A stretch of DNA of 39,678 bases from an uncultured Candidatus Actinomarina sp. GTDB taxonomy: Bacteria; Actinomycetota; Acidimicrobiia; Actinomarinales; Actinomarinaceae. The stretch covers positions 1 through 39,678 of the forward strand of contig CABYTP010000009.1 in the NCBI GenBank assembly GCA_902521955.1, read 5' to 3'. Below the pieces are notes generated by a model that saw only the letters and a list, made by a program, of their open reading frames with translations, made no database searches and was not told where the DNA came from. The stretch's first letter is position 1. Every line of letters starts with the position of its first letter. Below, in pieces: positions 16,876 to 25,325 of the stretch. Made by a program: the position numbers and the translations under genes.

Positions 16876-17628
16876 TCAATAATTCTTAAAAATAAAATTG
16901 TTAGTATTTTTCATAGCAAATTTAATGTCTTCTTCATTAGAAAGTTTCTTTAAGACTTTATTCTCTAAGTAATAAATATCGAAATTAAGGTTATTTAACT
17001 TATCAAAAATGTAAAAATAATTTTTATTATGGCGTTCTTCCACCTCAATTAGAAGAAGTGAATCAAAATTTGAGAGCATATTTACAGCACCATCAAGAAC
17101 TTTATTTTCATGACCCTCTACATCTATCTTTATAAATAATTTACTGGGTTTATGTGATTTAACATTGCTAAATAAAGAATCGATGGGTATACACTTAATA
17201 ACCCTTTTCTCAAATTCTTCAAATTTATTCTCTATGGATGATTTTCCAAATATTTTTATTGAATTAATTTTTGGTATATTTAAATTGATCTCTTGGTGTT
17301 GATTTGAAGCAGCTTTATTAATTAAAGTTGAATTTTTGTATCTATAGCCTGCTTCAATATATGATAGACATTCTTCTATGGGTTCAAATACAAAACTATG
17401 TTGTGAGTTTTTACCAAATAAAAATGTATAAATTCCATAATTTGCACCAATATCAAAAAAAATATATTTATTATTATCTTGCTTTAGTATTTTTTTTAAT
17501 ACAGGAATTTCTTTTTCACCATAAAAAAAATTGTAAAAACCTCGAAGTGGCCCTGTAATTTTTGGAAATTTTAAAAGTAAGTCTCTCAAAAGCTTTCTTT
17601 CAAAACGTAAATTTTTTTGTTGATTCAA
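16876..17628 (-). CDS. FkbM-family methyltransferase
   Basis: Protein of 250 residues. FFDIGANYGIYTFLFGKN near residue 56 is the SAM-binding motif of the FkbM family, FVFEPIEECLSYIEAG follows, and LFIKIDVEGHENKVLDGA near 165 is the signature block. Family members O-methylate sugars or other hydroxyls. TTG start. It diverges from the next gene with only 21 bp between start codons and is separated from the DUF115-like gene by 30 bp containing that gene's own -10 box. The acceptor is likely a sugar of the surface glycan. Confidence 0.9.
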   Translation of the reverse strand: MNQQKNLRFERKLLRDLLLKFPKITGPLRGFYNFFYGEKEIPVLKKILKQDNNKYIFFDIGANYGIYTFLFGKNSQHSFVFEPIEECLSYIEAGYRYKNSTLINKAASNQHQEINLNIPKINSIKIFGKSSIENKFEEFEKRVIKCIPIDSLFSNVKSHKPSKLFIKIDVEGHENKVLDGAVNMLSNFDSLLLIEVEERHNKNYFYIFDKLNNLNFDIYYLENKVLKKLSNEEDIKFAMKNTNNFIFKNY

Positions 17629-17633
17629 TCCAC

Positions 17634-17643
17634 ATACTAGAAT
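17634..17643. promoter_or_regulatory. Overlapping face-to-face -10 boxes in a 21-bp divergent gap
   Basis: On the plus strand TAGAAT (17638-17643) stands 6 nt before the ATG at 17650. On the minus strand TAGTAT (17634-17639) stands 5 nt before the TTG at 17628. The hexamers share two bases, so RNA polymerase could not occupy both at once and the two genes should compete for transcription. Confidence 0.5.
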
Positions 17644-17649
17644 GTTATT

Positions 17650-19206
17650 ATGAAAAATTTAATAGCTGAGTTAAAAATGCTATTAAAAAATGTTAACAAC
17701 TACCTAAACAACAGATACAAAGGGACATTTCATAATATTTATTATTTTTTGAAAAATTTTTCCAAAATAAAAATTCAAGATTATGAGAAAAATAATGATA
17801 TAAAAAGTGATATTTGGATATTTGATAGTTCATCAAAGCTAACAAGATACTCTTTGTATTCAGCATTTTGTTTTTTTCTGACAAATCAACTAGACAATAG
17901 AAAATTAGACTATGCAGTACTTATTTGTGCTTCGGGTCCTGGCTTTTGCCAAGTTGGAGCTTCTCCAAAAAATCCAAACAATCCAATGCCCTGTAGTAGT
18001 TGTATTGAAACTAATATAAATTTATATAAAAATTCTAAAAAAATATTTTTTACAAAAAAATATAATTTCAAAAATGAAAATGAAAACAATAAAAAAATAA
18101 ATGAACTAATACAGCCATCAAAAAAATGGCTAGCAAGAGAAAATAAAAATGCTAAAACTCTTCATACGATAGAGAAAAAACTTCAGTCGGCAGGTGAGAT
18201 GTGGATAAAATATCTTGACCAAATTAGTAAAAGTGAATTACCCAAAGTTGCAATTATATTTAATGGGTATTCATTTCCAGAATCAGTTATCAAGCATTAC
18301 TTGGATGAGCATGGAGTAAAAACATATACTTTTGAGATGGGCTTCAAAGAAGATTCTATATTTATATCGGACAATTTTGCACCAGATTATTTCTTTGAAT
18401 ATGATGAAAAATTTTTGACACATAGTGAAAGTGAAAAATTAAATAAATACATGAATAGGAGAAGCAAAGGAAACTTTAGTAGAGGAGGTATTAATTTTTG
18501 GAATACAATGCATGATATTAATACTTCATTAACAGAAAAAATTGATAGACACAAAAAGGTTATAACAATATTTTTAAATGTTCCTTATGATACTTCTCAG
18601 GCATTAGCCTCAAAACTATTCCACGATACTTATGATTGGGTAGATTTTTTATCAATATATGTAAAGCAAAATAATGACTATTTATTTATTTTTAGAAGTC
18701 ACCCAGATGAAATAAGAGCAGATAAAAAAACAAACTACCCATTGTCAAAGCACCTTATGGAAATAAAGCTTAATACTTTGAGCAATGTGGTGATTATCCC
18801 AGCTCATGAGCCAACTGATTCATATGCATTGATAAAAAAATCTGACTTGGTCCTTACTTATAATTCAACAATTACAATCGAGTCTCTTTATTTCGGTACA
18901 AATGCTATCAATGCTGGTTATGCACATTTTTCAAGGATTGATTATTTTAAAATAGCTAAAAGCAAAGAGGAATATCTAAATAAAATTGAAAATTTTTTAG
19001 AAAACAGGACTGTTGGCAGCGAAACTATGGATGTTGTAACAAGTTATTTATATCAACTTATATTTAATTCTTCTATAGATTTATCATCTCAAGTAAACAG
19101 TTTGGATAAATATGAATATTATATTAAAAAAGATAAATTTGAAAACAACGGTATAGAATCTTTTGTTAAGCAACTGGAAGATAGTATTAAAAAGCGGGAT
19201 ATTTAA
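17650..19206 (+). CDS. Putative glycan-transfer protein with four-cysteine motif (capsule-biosynthesis-like)
   Basis: A 518-residue protein. The N-terminal third holds a cysteine cluster: C93, C100, C115 and C118 in CASGPGFC and MPCSSC, possibly a metal or iron-sulfur site. The C-terminal half looks like the donor domain of capsule or glycerophosphate-type GT-B transferases: IFRSHPDEIRADK, then DLVLTYNSTITIESLYFGT near residue 400, the S-T...E block that binds the donor phosphate. It has no membrane segment. It is followed after 12 bp by an ABC exporter, so it probably acts on the lipid-linked glycan that the exporter moves. No precise family name can be given. Confidence 0.65.
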   Translation: MKNLIAELKMLLKNVNNYLNNRYKGTFHNIYYFLKNFSKIKIQDYEKNNDIKSDIWIFDSSSKLTRYSLYSAFCFFLTNQLDNRKLDYAVLICASGPGFCQVGASPKNPNNPMPCSSCIETNINLYKNSKKIFFTKKYNFKNENENNKKINELIQPSKKWLARENKNAKTLHTIEKKLQSAGEMWIKYLDQISKSELPKVAIIFNGYSFPESVIKHYLDEHGVKTYTFEMGFKEDSIFISDNFAPDYFFEYDEKFLTHSESEKLNKYMNRRSKGNFSRGGINFWNTMHDINTSLTEKIDRHKKVITIFLNVPYDTSQALASKLFHDTYDWVDFLSIYVKQNNDYLFIFRSHPDEIRADKKTNYPLSKHLMEIKLNTLSNVVIIPAHEPTDSYALIKKSDLVLTYNSTITIESLYFGTNAINAGYAHFSRIDYFKIAKSKEEYLNKIENFLENRTVGSETMDVVTSYLYQLIFNSSIDLSSQVNSLDKYEYYIKKDKFENNGIESFVKQLEDSIKKRDI

Positions 19207-19218
19207 AAACAAAAATTT

Positions 19219-20958
19219 ATGAAATTAAAAAAAATACTAAATTTAAAAAATCGAATTAATTCTTATTACTTGATTCTAAATGTATTAAAAAAGAAAAAAA
19301 GATTCTTAATCCCGATATTAATTTTTTCAATACTTAGTTCAATATTTAGTGGTTTAAGCATTGGACTTATAATCCCACTTCTAGAGGGGAATGATAGAAA
19401 TATTTTTTCTGATACTTATTTTAAATTTTTAGATGATTTTTTACAATTTGGCTTTGGGACTAGCTTTCAAGATAAAATTATTCAAATTTCATTTCTAATT
19501 ATGATTTTGAGCTTATTTGAATTTTTATTTACTTCATTAATCATAAAATTATCAGTAAAAGTTCAATACATAATTGAAACAGAATTTTTAAATAAAATTT
19601 TCGAAAAAATTTCAAGAATGAAATATTCAAAATTTTTCTCCTATAAAGATGGTGAAATTTTTACAGTAATCACCACAGATATTTACAACGTAAGCAATGT
19701 TGTAATTAGATTATTACTATCCATACAATCATTTATACTAATCTTCATTTACTTTACAATTATGTTTTCGGTGTCTCCTTGGCTGACTTTCATCTCTATC
19801 ATATTTTTTGTATTTATTTCAATTATTGTTGCAGGTCTAATTGGTAGAAAAACAAAAATTATAAATACTAAGGTTGCGGAACTTTTTTTGAAAATAAATT
19901 CGGATCTTTCTTACTTTATTGAAAATTATAAAAAAGTCATTGGTTTAGGAGTTGAAGATAAGTTTTCTAAGGATTTAAAGAATTCTTACAAAGAGTTTAT
20001 AAATGAAAGAACTAAATACTCAAAATTTGTTTCTTACACACTGCCCTTAAACAACCTTGTAAATACATTGTCAATTGCTGCACTGTTGTTGGCAGGTTCA
20101 TTTTTATTTGCTAATCAATCTAATACTTGGACTGTTATGCTTATCCCTTTTTTAGTTTTATTATTCAAAATTTTACCTATGGTAGCTTCTTTAAATGGTT
20201 TAAGAGTTGCAATTGAGTCAAATAAGCCCTTCATTGAAAGATTAGAAAATTTTATCTCTGAAAATAATGACTCAGAAGAAAAAAATAAGTCAAATTATCA
20301 ATTTGCAAATTGTATCGAATTTGATGATGTTAGCTTTAATTTTGAAAATAAAATAGTTTTAGAAAAAGCAACTTTAAGTATCGAAAAAGATAAAATTACC
20401 TCAATAGTTGGACCAAGTGGAGTTGGAAAAACTACAGTAATTGACCTAATTTTAAAAATTTTCACTCCTGATTCAGGCGATATTTTTATTGATGGAATTA
20501 ATATAGATAAAATTTCAACAAATTCATTAAGAGAAAGTATTTCATTTCTACCTCAAGATTTATTAATGGTTAACTCAAGCATAATTAATAATGTTAATCT
20601 TTTTAAGAAAAATGTTTCGCCAGAGACAATTATAAGTAATATAGATAAATTAAATTTTAGTTCCGAATCTTCAAAACTAATTATGGATAAAAACATAGGA
20701 TTAGGTGGGATAAATCTATCTGGTGGTCAAAAACAAAAAATAAACATTATCAGAACAATTTTGAAGGATTCTCAGTTTATTATTTTTGATGAGCCAACCA
20801 ATAATTTGGACTCCCATAGTATTAAATTATTTGTTGACGAGATTAAAAATATTAAAAATAAAAAAACAATTTTATTTGTTACCCATGAAGAAGCGTTAAT
20901 TCAAATTTCAGATAACGTTTTTGAATTGAACCAAAATACAATTAAAAAACATAATTAA
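19219..20958 (+). CDS. ABC exporter, fused membrane and ATPase domains (PglK/MsbA-like flippase)
   Basis: A 579-residue half-transporter that would work as a dimer in the cytoplasmic membrane. Residues about 30-330 hold six predicted membrane helices (first ILIFSILSSIFSGLSIGLIIPLL). The ATPase domain follows with Walker A GPSGVGKTT, Q-loop LPQDLLM, signature LSGGQKQK, Walker B FIIFDEP and switch VTHE, all intact. In glycan loci such proteins flip lipid-linked oligosaccharides, as PglK does. No Wzx is seen in the window, so this is the best candidate for moving the finished unit to the polymerase/ligase. It lies 12 bp after the cysteine-motif gene, in one operon. Confidence 0.9.
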   Translation: MKLKKILNLKNRINSYYLILNVLKKKKRFLIPILIFSILSSIFSGLSIGLIIPLLEGNDRNIFSDTYFKFLDDFLQFGFGTSFQDKIIQISFLIMILSLFEFLFTSLIIKLSVKVQYIIETEFLNKIFEKISRMKYSKFFSYKDGEIFTVITTDIYNVSNVVIRLLLSIQSFILIFIYFTIMFSVSPWLTFISIIFFVFISIIVAGLIGRKTKIINTKVAELFLKINSDLSYFIENYKKVIGLGVEDKFSKDLKNSYKEFINERTKYSKFVSYTLPLNNLVNTLSIAALLLAGSFLFANQSNTWTVMLIPFLVLLFKILPMVASLNGLRVAIESNKPFIERLENFISENNDSEEKNKSNYQFANCIEFDDVSFNFENKIVLEKATLSIEKDKITSIVGPSGVGKTTVIDLILKIFTPDSGDIFIDGINIDKISTNSLRESISFLPQDLLMVNSSIINNVNLFKKNVSPETIISNIDKLNFSSESSKLIMDKNIGLGGINLSGGQKQKINIIRTILKDSQFIIFDEPTNNLDSHSIKLFVDEIKNIKNKKTILFVTHEEALIQISDNVFELNQNTIKKHN

Positions 20959-21013
20959 ATATCCAAGTTGAGCTAAATCAATCTAATTGAAGTATAGGTT
21001 TTATTTTTATGAA

Positions 21014-21033
21014 CTAGATATCTTCCTAGATAT
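21014..21033. repeat. Direct repeat CTAGATAT x2 with small hairpin, convergent gap
   Basis: CTAGATAT occurs at 21014-21021 and again at 21026-21033, 12 bp apart. Within it ATATCT and AGATAT form a 6-bp inverted repeat with a 4-base loop. It lies in the 139-bp gap between two converging genes. It could be a weak terminator part or a protein site, or chance in AT-rich DNA. Confidence 0.3.
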
Positions 21034-21069
21034 AAAATATAGTTTAAATCTCTTATTGGGTTGTCTAAA

Positions 21070-21101
21070 ATAAGCAAAAATTGTTCATTTTAATTGCTTA
21101 T
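21070..21101. terminator. Possible weak bidirectional terminator
   Basis: ATAAGCAA (21070-21077) and TTGCTTAT (21094-21101) form an 8-bp stem with a 16-base loop, overlapping the neuA stop codon. On the minus strand the stem is followed by TTTTAG. The stem is AT-rich and the T-run short, so activity is uncertain. The rest of the gap holds nothing I recognise. Confidence 0.35.
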
Positions 21102-21799
21102 ATTTGAATACCTAAATCTCTAATTTCAGATCTCCATTCTTCTAAAAATGTATGCGAGAGTAATCTAACAACATCTAAGTCAATTGATGTGTCAACATCA
21201 ATTGACTCTTCATCTTCTGTGACAACTCCCTCTGTTTTACCAGATAGCCTCAAGCCGGTACTTTTATATTGAGCATAAGTTGTTACATAAATAGAACCTG
21301 TTTCGCAGAATTCATCTTCCATATCTTGTCTTCGTGGTCTATCGGTATAAAGGGGAATAAAACTATTGTGTACTTTTTTCCATCTAAATAAATGGATTTT
21401 TTTAACTGTCAAAGATGAGTCAAAACCGTTATTTTTAATAGATTGAATACACCTATTAAGTGTTGATTTGTATCTCAAGGGACTAGTGGGTTGTAGTAAA
21501 ACAATTATATCGTCGTTGTTTAAAGCATATTTGCTTAAGGCATGGTCCATTACCGGTTCAGTGAAAACAGCGTCTCCAGATAGTTCTTCCGGTCGAATTA
21601 ATGTTTGAGCACCAAATTTAGATGCTTCATCAAGAATCTCCGAAGAATCTGAAGAGACTATAACTTGATCTCCTTTACCAGAAATATATTTACCATGAAT
21701 TACAGACCAACCTACTAGGGATATTCCAGAAACTCTTTTAAGGTTCTTATTAGGAATGCCTTTACTTCCTCCTCTTGCTGGAATTATTATGTATTTCAC
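21098..21799 (-). CDS. neuA: Acylneuraminate cytidylyltransferase (CMP-nonulosonate synthetase)
   Basis: Protein of 233 residues. IIPARGGSKGIPNKNLKRV at the N terminus is the canonical NeuA nucleotide loop; LQPTSPLRYKSTL, DRPRRQDMEDEF and SIYVTTYAQY follow in family order, and ESIDVDTSIDLDVV supplies the metal-binding acids at the C terminus. It activates a nonulosonic acid as the CMP ester in the cytoplasm. GTG start, with TATTCT on the minus strand 7 nt before it. It diverges from the HAD and NeuB-cupin genes, so these three form one nonulosonate set. Confidence 0.9.
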   Translation of the reverse strand: MKYIIIPARGGSKGIPNKNLKRVSGISLVGWSVIHGKYISGKGDQVIVSSDSSEILDEASKFGAQTLIRPEELSGDAVFTEPVMDHALSKYALNNDDIIVLLQPTSPLRYKSTLNRCIQSIKNNGFDSSLTVKKIHLFRWKKVHNSFIPLYTDRPRRQDMEDEFCETGSIYVTTYAQYKSTGLRLSGKTEGVVTEDEESIDVDTSIDLDVVRLLSHTFLEEWRSEIRDLGIQI

Positions 21800-21806
21800 T
21801 TACCCA

Positions 21807-21812
21807 AGAATA
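21807..21812 (-). promoter_or_regulatory. -10-like box TATTCT, 7 nt before GTG start of neuA
   Basis: TATTCT on the minus strand matches TATAAT at four of six positions and sits at the same leaderless distance as the stronger boxes in this window. Confidence 0.45.
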
Positions 21813-21878
21813 ATTGATTTTGTCTATTTTTAAATACATAATTTATTAATAATAAGAAATAAAAATATTTTATTTTAA

Positions 21879-21884
21879 TAAGAT
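21879..21884 (+). promoter_or_regulatory. -10-like box TAAGAT, 7 nt before ATG at 21892
   Basis: TAAGAT ends 7 nt before the second in-frame ATG of the HAD gene. The overlapping GATAAT at 21882-21887 is another candidate. Either would place the +1 near 21892 and make the first ATG (21886) untranslated. Confidence 0.4.
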
Positions 21885-21891
21885 AATGCAT

Positions 21892-22203
21892 ATGAAAACT
21901 TTTTGTATTGATATTGATGGAACAATTTGTTCAATAAATACTGATGACTATTCTAAAGCTACACCTCATATCAGTAGGATTGAGCAAATTAATTCTCTTT
22001 ATGACGAAGGTCATAAAATTATTTTTTTTACAGCTAGAGGTAGCAAGACTGAAATAGACCATACTGCATTAACAAAAAACCAATTAAACACATGGGGAGT
22101 TAAGTATCATGACCTCATAATGGGTAAGCCATATGCAGATTATTACATAGATGATAAAAGCATTGATTATTTTAGTTGGTTTCAGCAAAACACCATAAAC
22201 TGA
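21892..22203 (+). CDS. Small HAD-family phosphatase of capsule/LPS type
   Basis: About 103 residues, a minimal capless HAD fold. DIDGTIC at residues 5-11 is the catalytic Asp motif, IIFFTARGS supplies the second motif (Thr), and MGKPYADYYIDDKSI the Lys and terminal Asp pair. Proteins of this size in polysaccharide loci are thought to dephosphorylate sugar-phosphate intermediates. Its place between divergent neuA and the NeuB-cupin gene suggests removal of phosphate from a nonulosonate precursor or product. I use the second ATG (21892) because of promoter spacing; the track start at 21886 adds two residues. Confidence 0.8.
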   Translation: MKTFCIDIDGTICSINTDDYSKATPHISRIEQINSLYDEGHKIIFFTARGSKTEIDHTALTKNQLNTWGVKYHDLIMGKPYADYYIDDKSIDYFSWFQQNTIN

Positions 22204-22204
22204 A

Positions 22205-22210
22205 TATAAT
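22205..22210 (+). promoter_or_regulatory. Consensus -10 box TATAAT, 7 nt before NeuB-cupin start
   Basis: A perfect TATAAT begins 1 base after the HAD stop codon and is followed by seven bases and the ATG at 22218. It predicts a separate leaderless transcript for the NeuB-cupin gene although it follows the HAD gene by only 14 bp. Confidence 0.65.
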
Positions 22211-22217
22211 TATCTAG

Positions 22218-23741
22218 ATGTTGTCAAAATATTTTCAAAGTAACAAACAACTTATTGTTCTAGAAATAGCAAATAACCATCAAGGAGACCTTGAACACGG
22301 TTTAAAAATAATTAAATTATTTTCTGAGATTAATAATAAATATATAAATGATTTCAATTTTGCATTTAAATTTCAATATAGAGATTTGGAAACATTCATT
22401 CATAAAGATTATAAAAATTCTGACATAAAATATGTAAGAAGATTTCTTGATACTCAATTAAACGATAAAGAGTGGGGCTCTTTGATTGATGCAGTAAAAG
22501 ATGCGGGTTTTTATACAATGTGTACACCATTTGATGAAGCTTCTGTTAACAAGGTTGTACAAGATAATTTTGATATTTTAAAAATTGCTAGTGCCTCAAT
22601 AGATGATTGGCCATTAATTGAAAAAATTGGCGACTCAAATAAAAAAGAAATTATTGCATCTATTGGTGGCGCTTCAATGGAAAAAGTTAAAAGGTTTTTT
22701 TCATATATGAACAACAAAGGTAAGGATATTGCTTTAAATTATTGTGTAAGTTTATACCCAACTAATCAAGATAAACTAAATATTTCTTATGTAAAAGAGC
22801 TGAAAAGAACATTTCCTGATATACCAATAGGCTTCTCTACTCACGAGAATGGTTCAGTAGATAATACTGCCGGCCTCGCTCTTGCTGCGGGTGCCGTAAT
22901 TTTTGAGAAACATGTAGCGTTAGAGAATAATAATAAAAATTACACTATTAATGACTACTCTGTTGATACAAAACAATACGAAAATTGGATATGTAATCTT
23001 TTAGAATCAAAAGCAATACTTGGTTCAGTTGAAAATAGAAATTTCAATTTAAATTTAGAGCTCGATGCTCTTAGAGACCTAAAACGAGGGATTTTTGTAG
23101 ATAAAGATTTATCAAAAAATAAATTAGATAATAAAGATGTTTATTTTGCAATTCCCTCAAAACAGAATCAATTGCTATCCAACGATTTATCAAAGTTTAA
23201 TGGCATTGAATTAAAAAGTGACATTAAGGTTGATCAACCAGTTTTATACGATCAAGTAAATATATCAAACACAAGACCAGAGGTCGAAAAGATACGTGAT
23301 TTTATAAGAGATGAGCTCAGGCAATATAATATTTCAATACCTCAATCTATTGATTTAGAAATTTCTCATCATTACGGAATCGAAAAATTTCATGAGTTTG
23401 GTACTTGTATGCTTACTCTGGTTAACAAAGATTACTGTAAAAAAATACTCTATCAATACCCAAACCAAAAACACCCTGAACATTTTCATAAAATAAAAGA
23501 AGAAACTTTTATTTTGCTAGAAGGTTCCTTGGACGTTTATCTAGAAAACGATAAACATAGATTAAAAAAAGGTGATATTTTAACAATAGAAAGAGGAGTA
23601 AAGCATAGTTTTGAGTCAACTACTGGAGCAATTTTTGAAGAAATTTCAACTGAACATTTGAGTGATGACTCGTATTATACGGATGATTCAATAAATAACA
23701 ATGCAAATAGAAAGTCTAAAATTATGCTTTTTAATAATTGA
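22218..23741 (+). CDS. NeuB-type nonulosonate synthase fused to SAF and cupin domains
   Basis: Protein of 507 residues in three parts. Residues 1-270 are a NeuB-type TIM barrel: LEIANNHQGD, FKFQYRDLE, CTPFDEASV, ILKIASASIDDW, FSTHENGSVD and FEKHVAL, keeping the two metal-binding histidines. It should condense phosphoenolpyruvate with a six-carbon amino sugar. About 275-345 resembles the SAF (antifreeze-like) lid. The last 150 residues are a cupin: HPEHFHKIKEETFILLEGS and RGVKHSF give the metal-site histidines, recalling lyxose-isomerase-like cupins. The usual NeuB is about 340-350 residues, so the cupin is an extension that may isomerise or bind the sugar substrate. It ends in an 11-bp tail-to-tail overlap with the sulfatase-like gene. 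Confidence 0.85.
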   Translation: MLSKYFQSNKQLIVLEIANNHQGDLEHGLKIIKLFSEINNKYINDFNFAFKFQYRDLETFIHKDYKNSDIKYVRRFLDTQLNDKEWGSLIDAVKDAGFYTMCTPFDEASVNKVVQDNFDILKIASASIDDWPLIEKIGDSNKKEIIASIGGASMEKVKRFFSYMNNKGKDIALNYCVSLYPTNQDKLNISYVKELKRTFPDIPIGFSTHENGSVDNTAGLALAAGAVIFEKHVALENNNKNYTINDYSVDTKQYENWICNLLESKAILGSVENRNFNLNLELDALRDLKRGIFVDKDLSKNKLDNKDVYFAIPSKQNQLLSNDLSKFNGIELKSDIKVDQPVLYDQVNISNTRPEVEKIRDFIRDELRQYNISIPQSIDLEISHHYGIEKFHEFGTCMLTLVNKDYCKKILYQYPNQKHPEHFHKIKEETFILLEGSLDVYLENDKHRLKKGDILTIERGVKHSFESTTGAIFEEISTEHLSDDSYYTDDSINNNANRKSKIMLFNN

Positions 23742-25290
23742 ATCTATTTGTAATTTCTACAACTTCATTAAATCTTGGATCAACTGGCACATAAAATGAT
23801 TTTACTTTTTTATTATCAATTGGCTCATTGGATAGGCAATTAAAAATTTGTAAGAAAGTATTAATTTGCCCATAGTCCTGAGAGAGAGTTTGGTTACATT
23901 CTTTTGAAAGTTTAATTGAGGAAAAGATTCTATATCTGCTTAGTATTTCTTCGTCCGTTAGTTGTTCATAGTTTCTAGCATAATTATAGTGAGGCCCGTG
24001 ATCGGATTGAAGAATTACTATTGAATTTTCATCAATGCTGTCTAAAAATCCTGTCAATTCTTTTTCAAGACATTTTATAGAATCTATATAAGGCTTACTC
24101 ATTTCAAACGCATTACTGTTATAACTTATGTGCTTTAAAGAATTGCACTTTTCATCAACATAAAATGGTCCGTGCGTATTTTTAAGATGAAAAAAATAAA
24201 AAACTGGTTTTCTTTCTTCATTGCGATTCAATTCATTATGAAAAATTTCCATGATTGTTTGTAGTTTTAAATCACCACAATTTTCACTACAATCAAGACC
24301 TAAAATATCTAGTATTTCAAAATAAAAAGGGATACTTTGTTGATTGTTTTCTATAATTTGAAAAGGGGTTCTAATTAGAAGTTCATAAAATATTTGTTTT
24401 GAATTTTTTCTGCCTAAACATACAATATTCTCATTTAAACTGTCTTCACAATTAAATTCTTTACTGTAAGCTGCAATATCGTACCCATTAGATTCTAAAG
24501 TCCTTATTACCTGCGAATTCATAATATTAAGTTCTCTTAAAATATGTCTATTCTTAGTTTTATAATTTTCACCATCTTCAACTGCATAATTAGTCGAGAA
24601 TATTGTATTAAGAGACATAGATGTAATTCCATAACTAGATATTGCGTTGTTCGCAATATAAAAATTATTGTTACTAAGAATAGACTTTAAATTTTTAGCA
24701 TCAAATCCATAAAAGTTTTCAAGAGTCTCGAAACTTGCAAGGCCGTCATATAGAAAAAAATAAATATCGGGTTTGTCAACAAATACAACTTCTTCAAAAT
24801 TATTTACAATTTTTGGGGTGTTTGTTTGAAGATTTTGACTGAAATAATTTGCAAGAAAAATGCTTACTGGTGAAGAAATAAGTAAAACTACCCAAATAGA
24901 TAAAAAAAGTTGAAAAAAATATTTATCATATATAAAAATTATGATGAGTACCCCAAAAAATAAAACTGTAAGCCATATAAGGAATGAATAGTTATTAATC
25001 TGAGTTATCCATCCTTGTGCCCTGTAGCCATAAAAAGTAGTCCAACTTCTATAGTTTAAAAAGACAAAGCCGATCCATGCTGTGATATACAAAATTTTTA
25101 AATAATTTTGAGATTTAAATATTTTCTTTAGGACAAAAAAGAAAATATAAAATACCACAAGATAGCCTAATGTAAATGAAAGAAAAAGGTTTATTTCACC
25201 TTCCTCAAAAATAAAGATGCTCCCGAAAAAAGAATTTACAAGGGGAAGAAGAATTAGTAATGGAGGAACATATCTTATTTTTTGTTTCAC
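23731..25290 (-). CDS. Membrane-anchored sulfatase/alkaline-phosphatase-superfamily transferase or hydrolase
   Basis: A 519-residue protein. The first 160 residues contain about five membrane helices; the rest is extracytoplasmic. PDIYFFLYDGLASFETLEN opens the catalytic domain and supplies the first metal-binding Asp; YGITSMSLNTIFS is the place expected for a Thr/Ser nucleophile; LQSDHGPHYNYAR gives the second metal site. This layout is shared with LtaS, MdoB and EptA-type enzymes that move phosphoglycerol or phosphoethanolamine onto glycans and lipids. No Cys-x-Pro sulfatase motif is visible, so phosphotransfer is likelier than sulfate hydrolysis. GTG start with a perfect TATAAT 7 nt upstream. 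It neighbours the phosphonate genes. Confidence 0.75.
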   Translation of the reverse strand: MKQKIRYVPPLLILLPLVNSFFGSIFIFEEGEINLFLSFTLGYLVVFYIFFFVLKKIFKSQNYLKILYITAWIGFVFLNYRSWTTFYGYRAQGWITQINNYSFLIWLTVLFFGVLIIIFIYDKYFFQLFLSIWVVLLISSPVSIFLANYFSQNLQTNTPKIVNNFEEVVFVDKPDIYFFLYDGLASFETLENFYGFDAKNLKSILSNNNFYIANNAISSYGITSMSLNTIFSTNYAVEDGENYKTKNRHILRELNIMNSQVIRTLESNGYDIAAYSKEFNCEDSLNENIVCLGRKNSKQIFYELLIRTPFQIIENNQQSIPFYFEILDILGLDCSENCGDLKLQTIMEIFHNELNRNEERKPVFYFFHLKNTHGPFYVDEKCNSLKHISYNSNAFEMSKPYIDSIKCLEKELTGFLDSIDENSIVILQSDHGPHYNYARNYEQLTDEEILSRYRIFSSIKLSKECNQTLSQDYGQINTFLQIFNCLSNEPIDNKKVKSFYVPVDPRFNEVVEITNRFNY

Positions 25291-25297
25291 CTACATT

Positions 25298-25303
25298 ATT
25301 ATA
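25298..25303 (-). promoter_or_regulatory. Consensus -10 box TATAAT, 7 nt before GTG of the sulfatase-like gene
   Basis: On the minus strand a perfect TATAAT is followed by AATGTAG and the GTG start at 25290. The ATG within those seven bases is out of frame with the protein. Leaderless initiation on GTG is predicted. Confidence 0.65.
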
Positions 25304-25312
25304 TAGTAGAGT

Positions 25313-25318
25313 TATTGT
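25313..25318 (+). promoter_or_regulatory. -10-like box TATTGT, 7 nt before the small YIDPGT gene
   Basis: TATTGT matches four of six consensus bases and ends 7 nt before ATG 25326, matching the spacing of other starts here and supporting the shortened start of the small gene. Confidence 0.45.
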
Positions 25319-25325
25319 AAGCAAT

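Noticed and set aside
25260-25325. N-terminal extension of the small YIDPGT protein in the track
   Set aside because: It begins within the divergent sulfatase-like gene. ATG 25326 has a -10-like box at the standard 7 nt and gives the family-typical start close to YIDPG.
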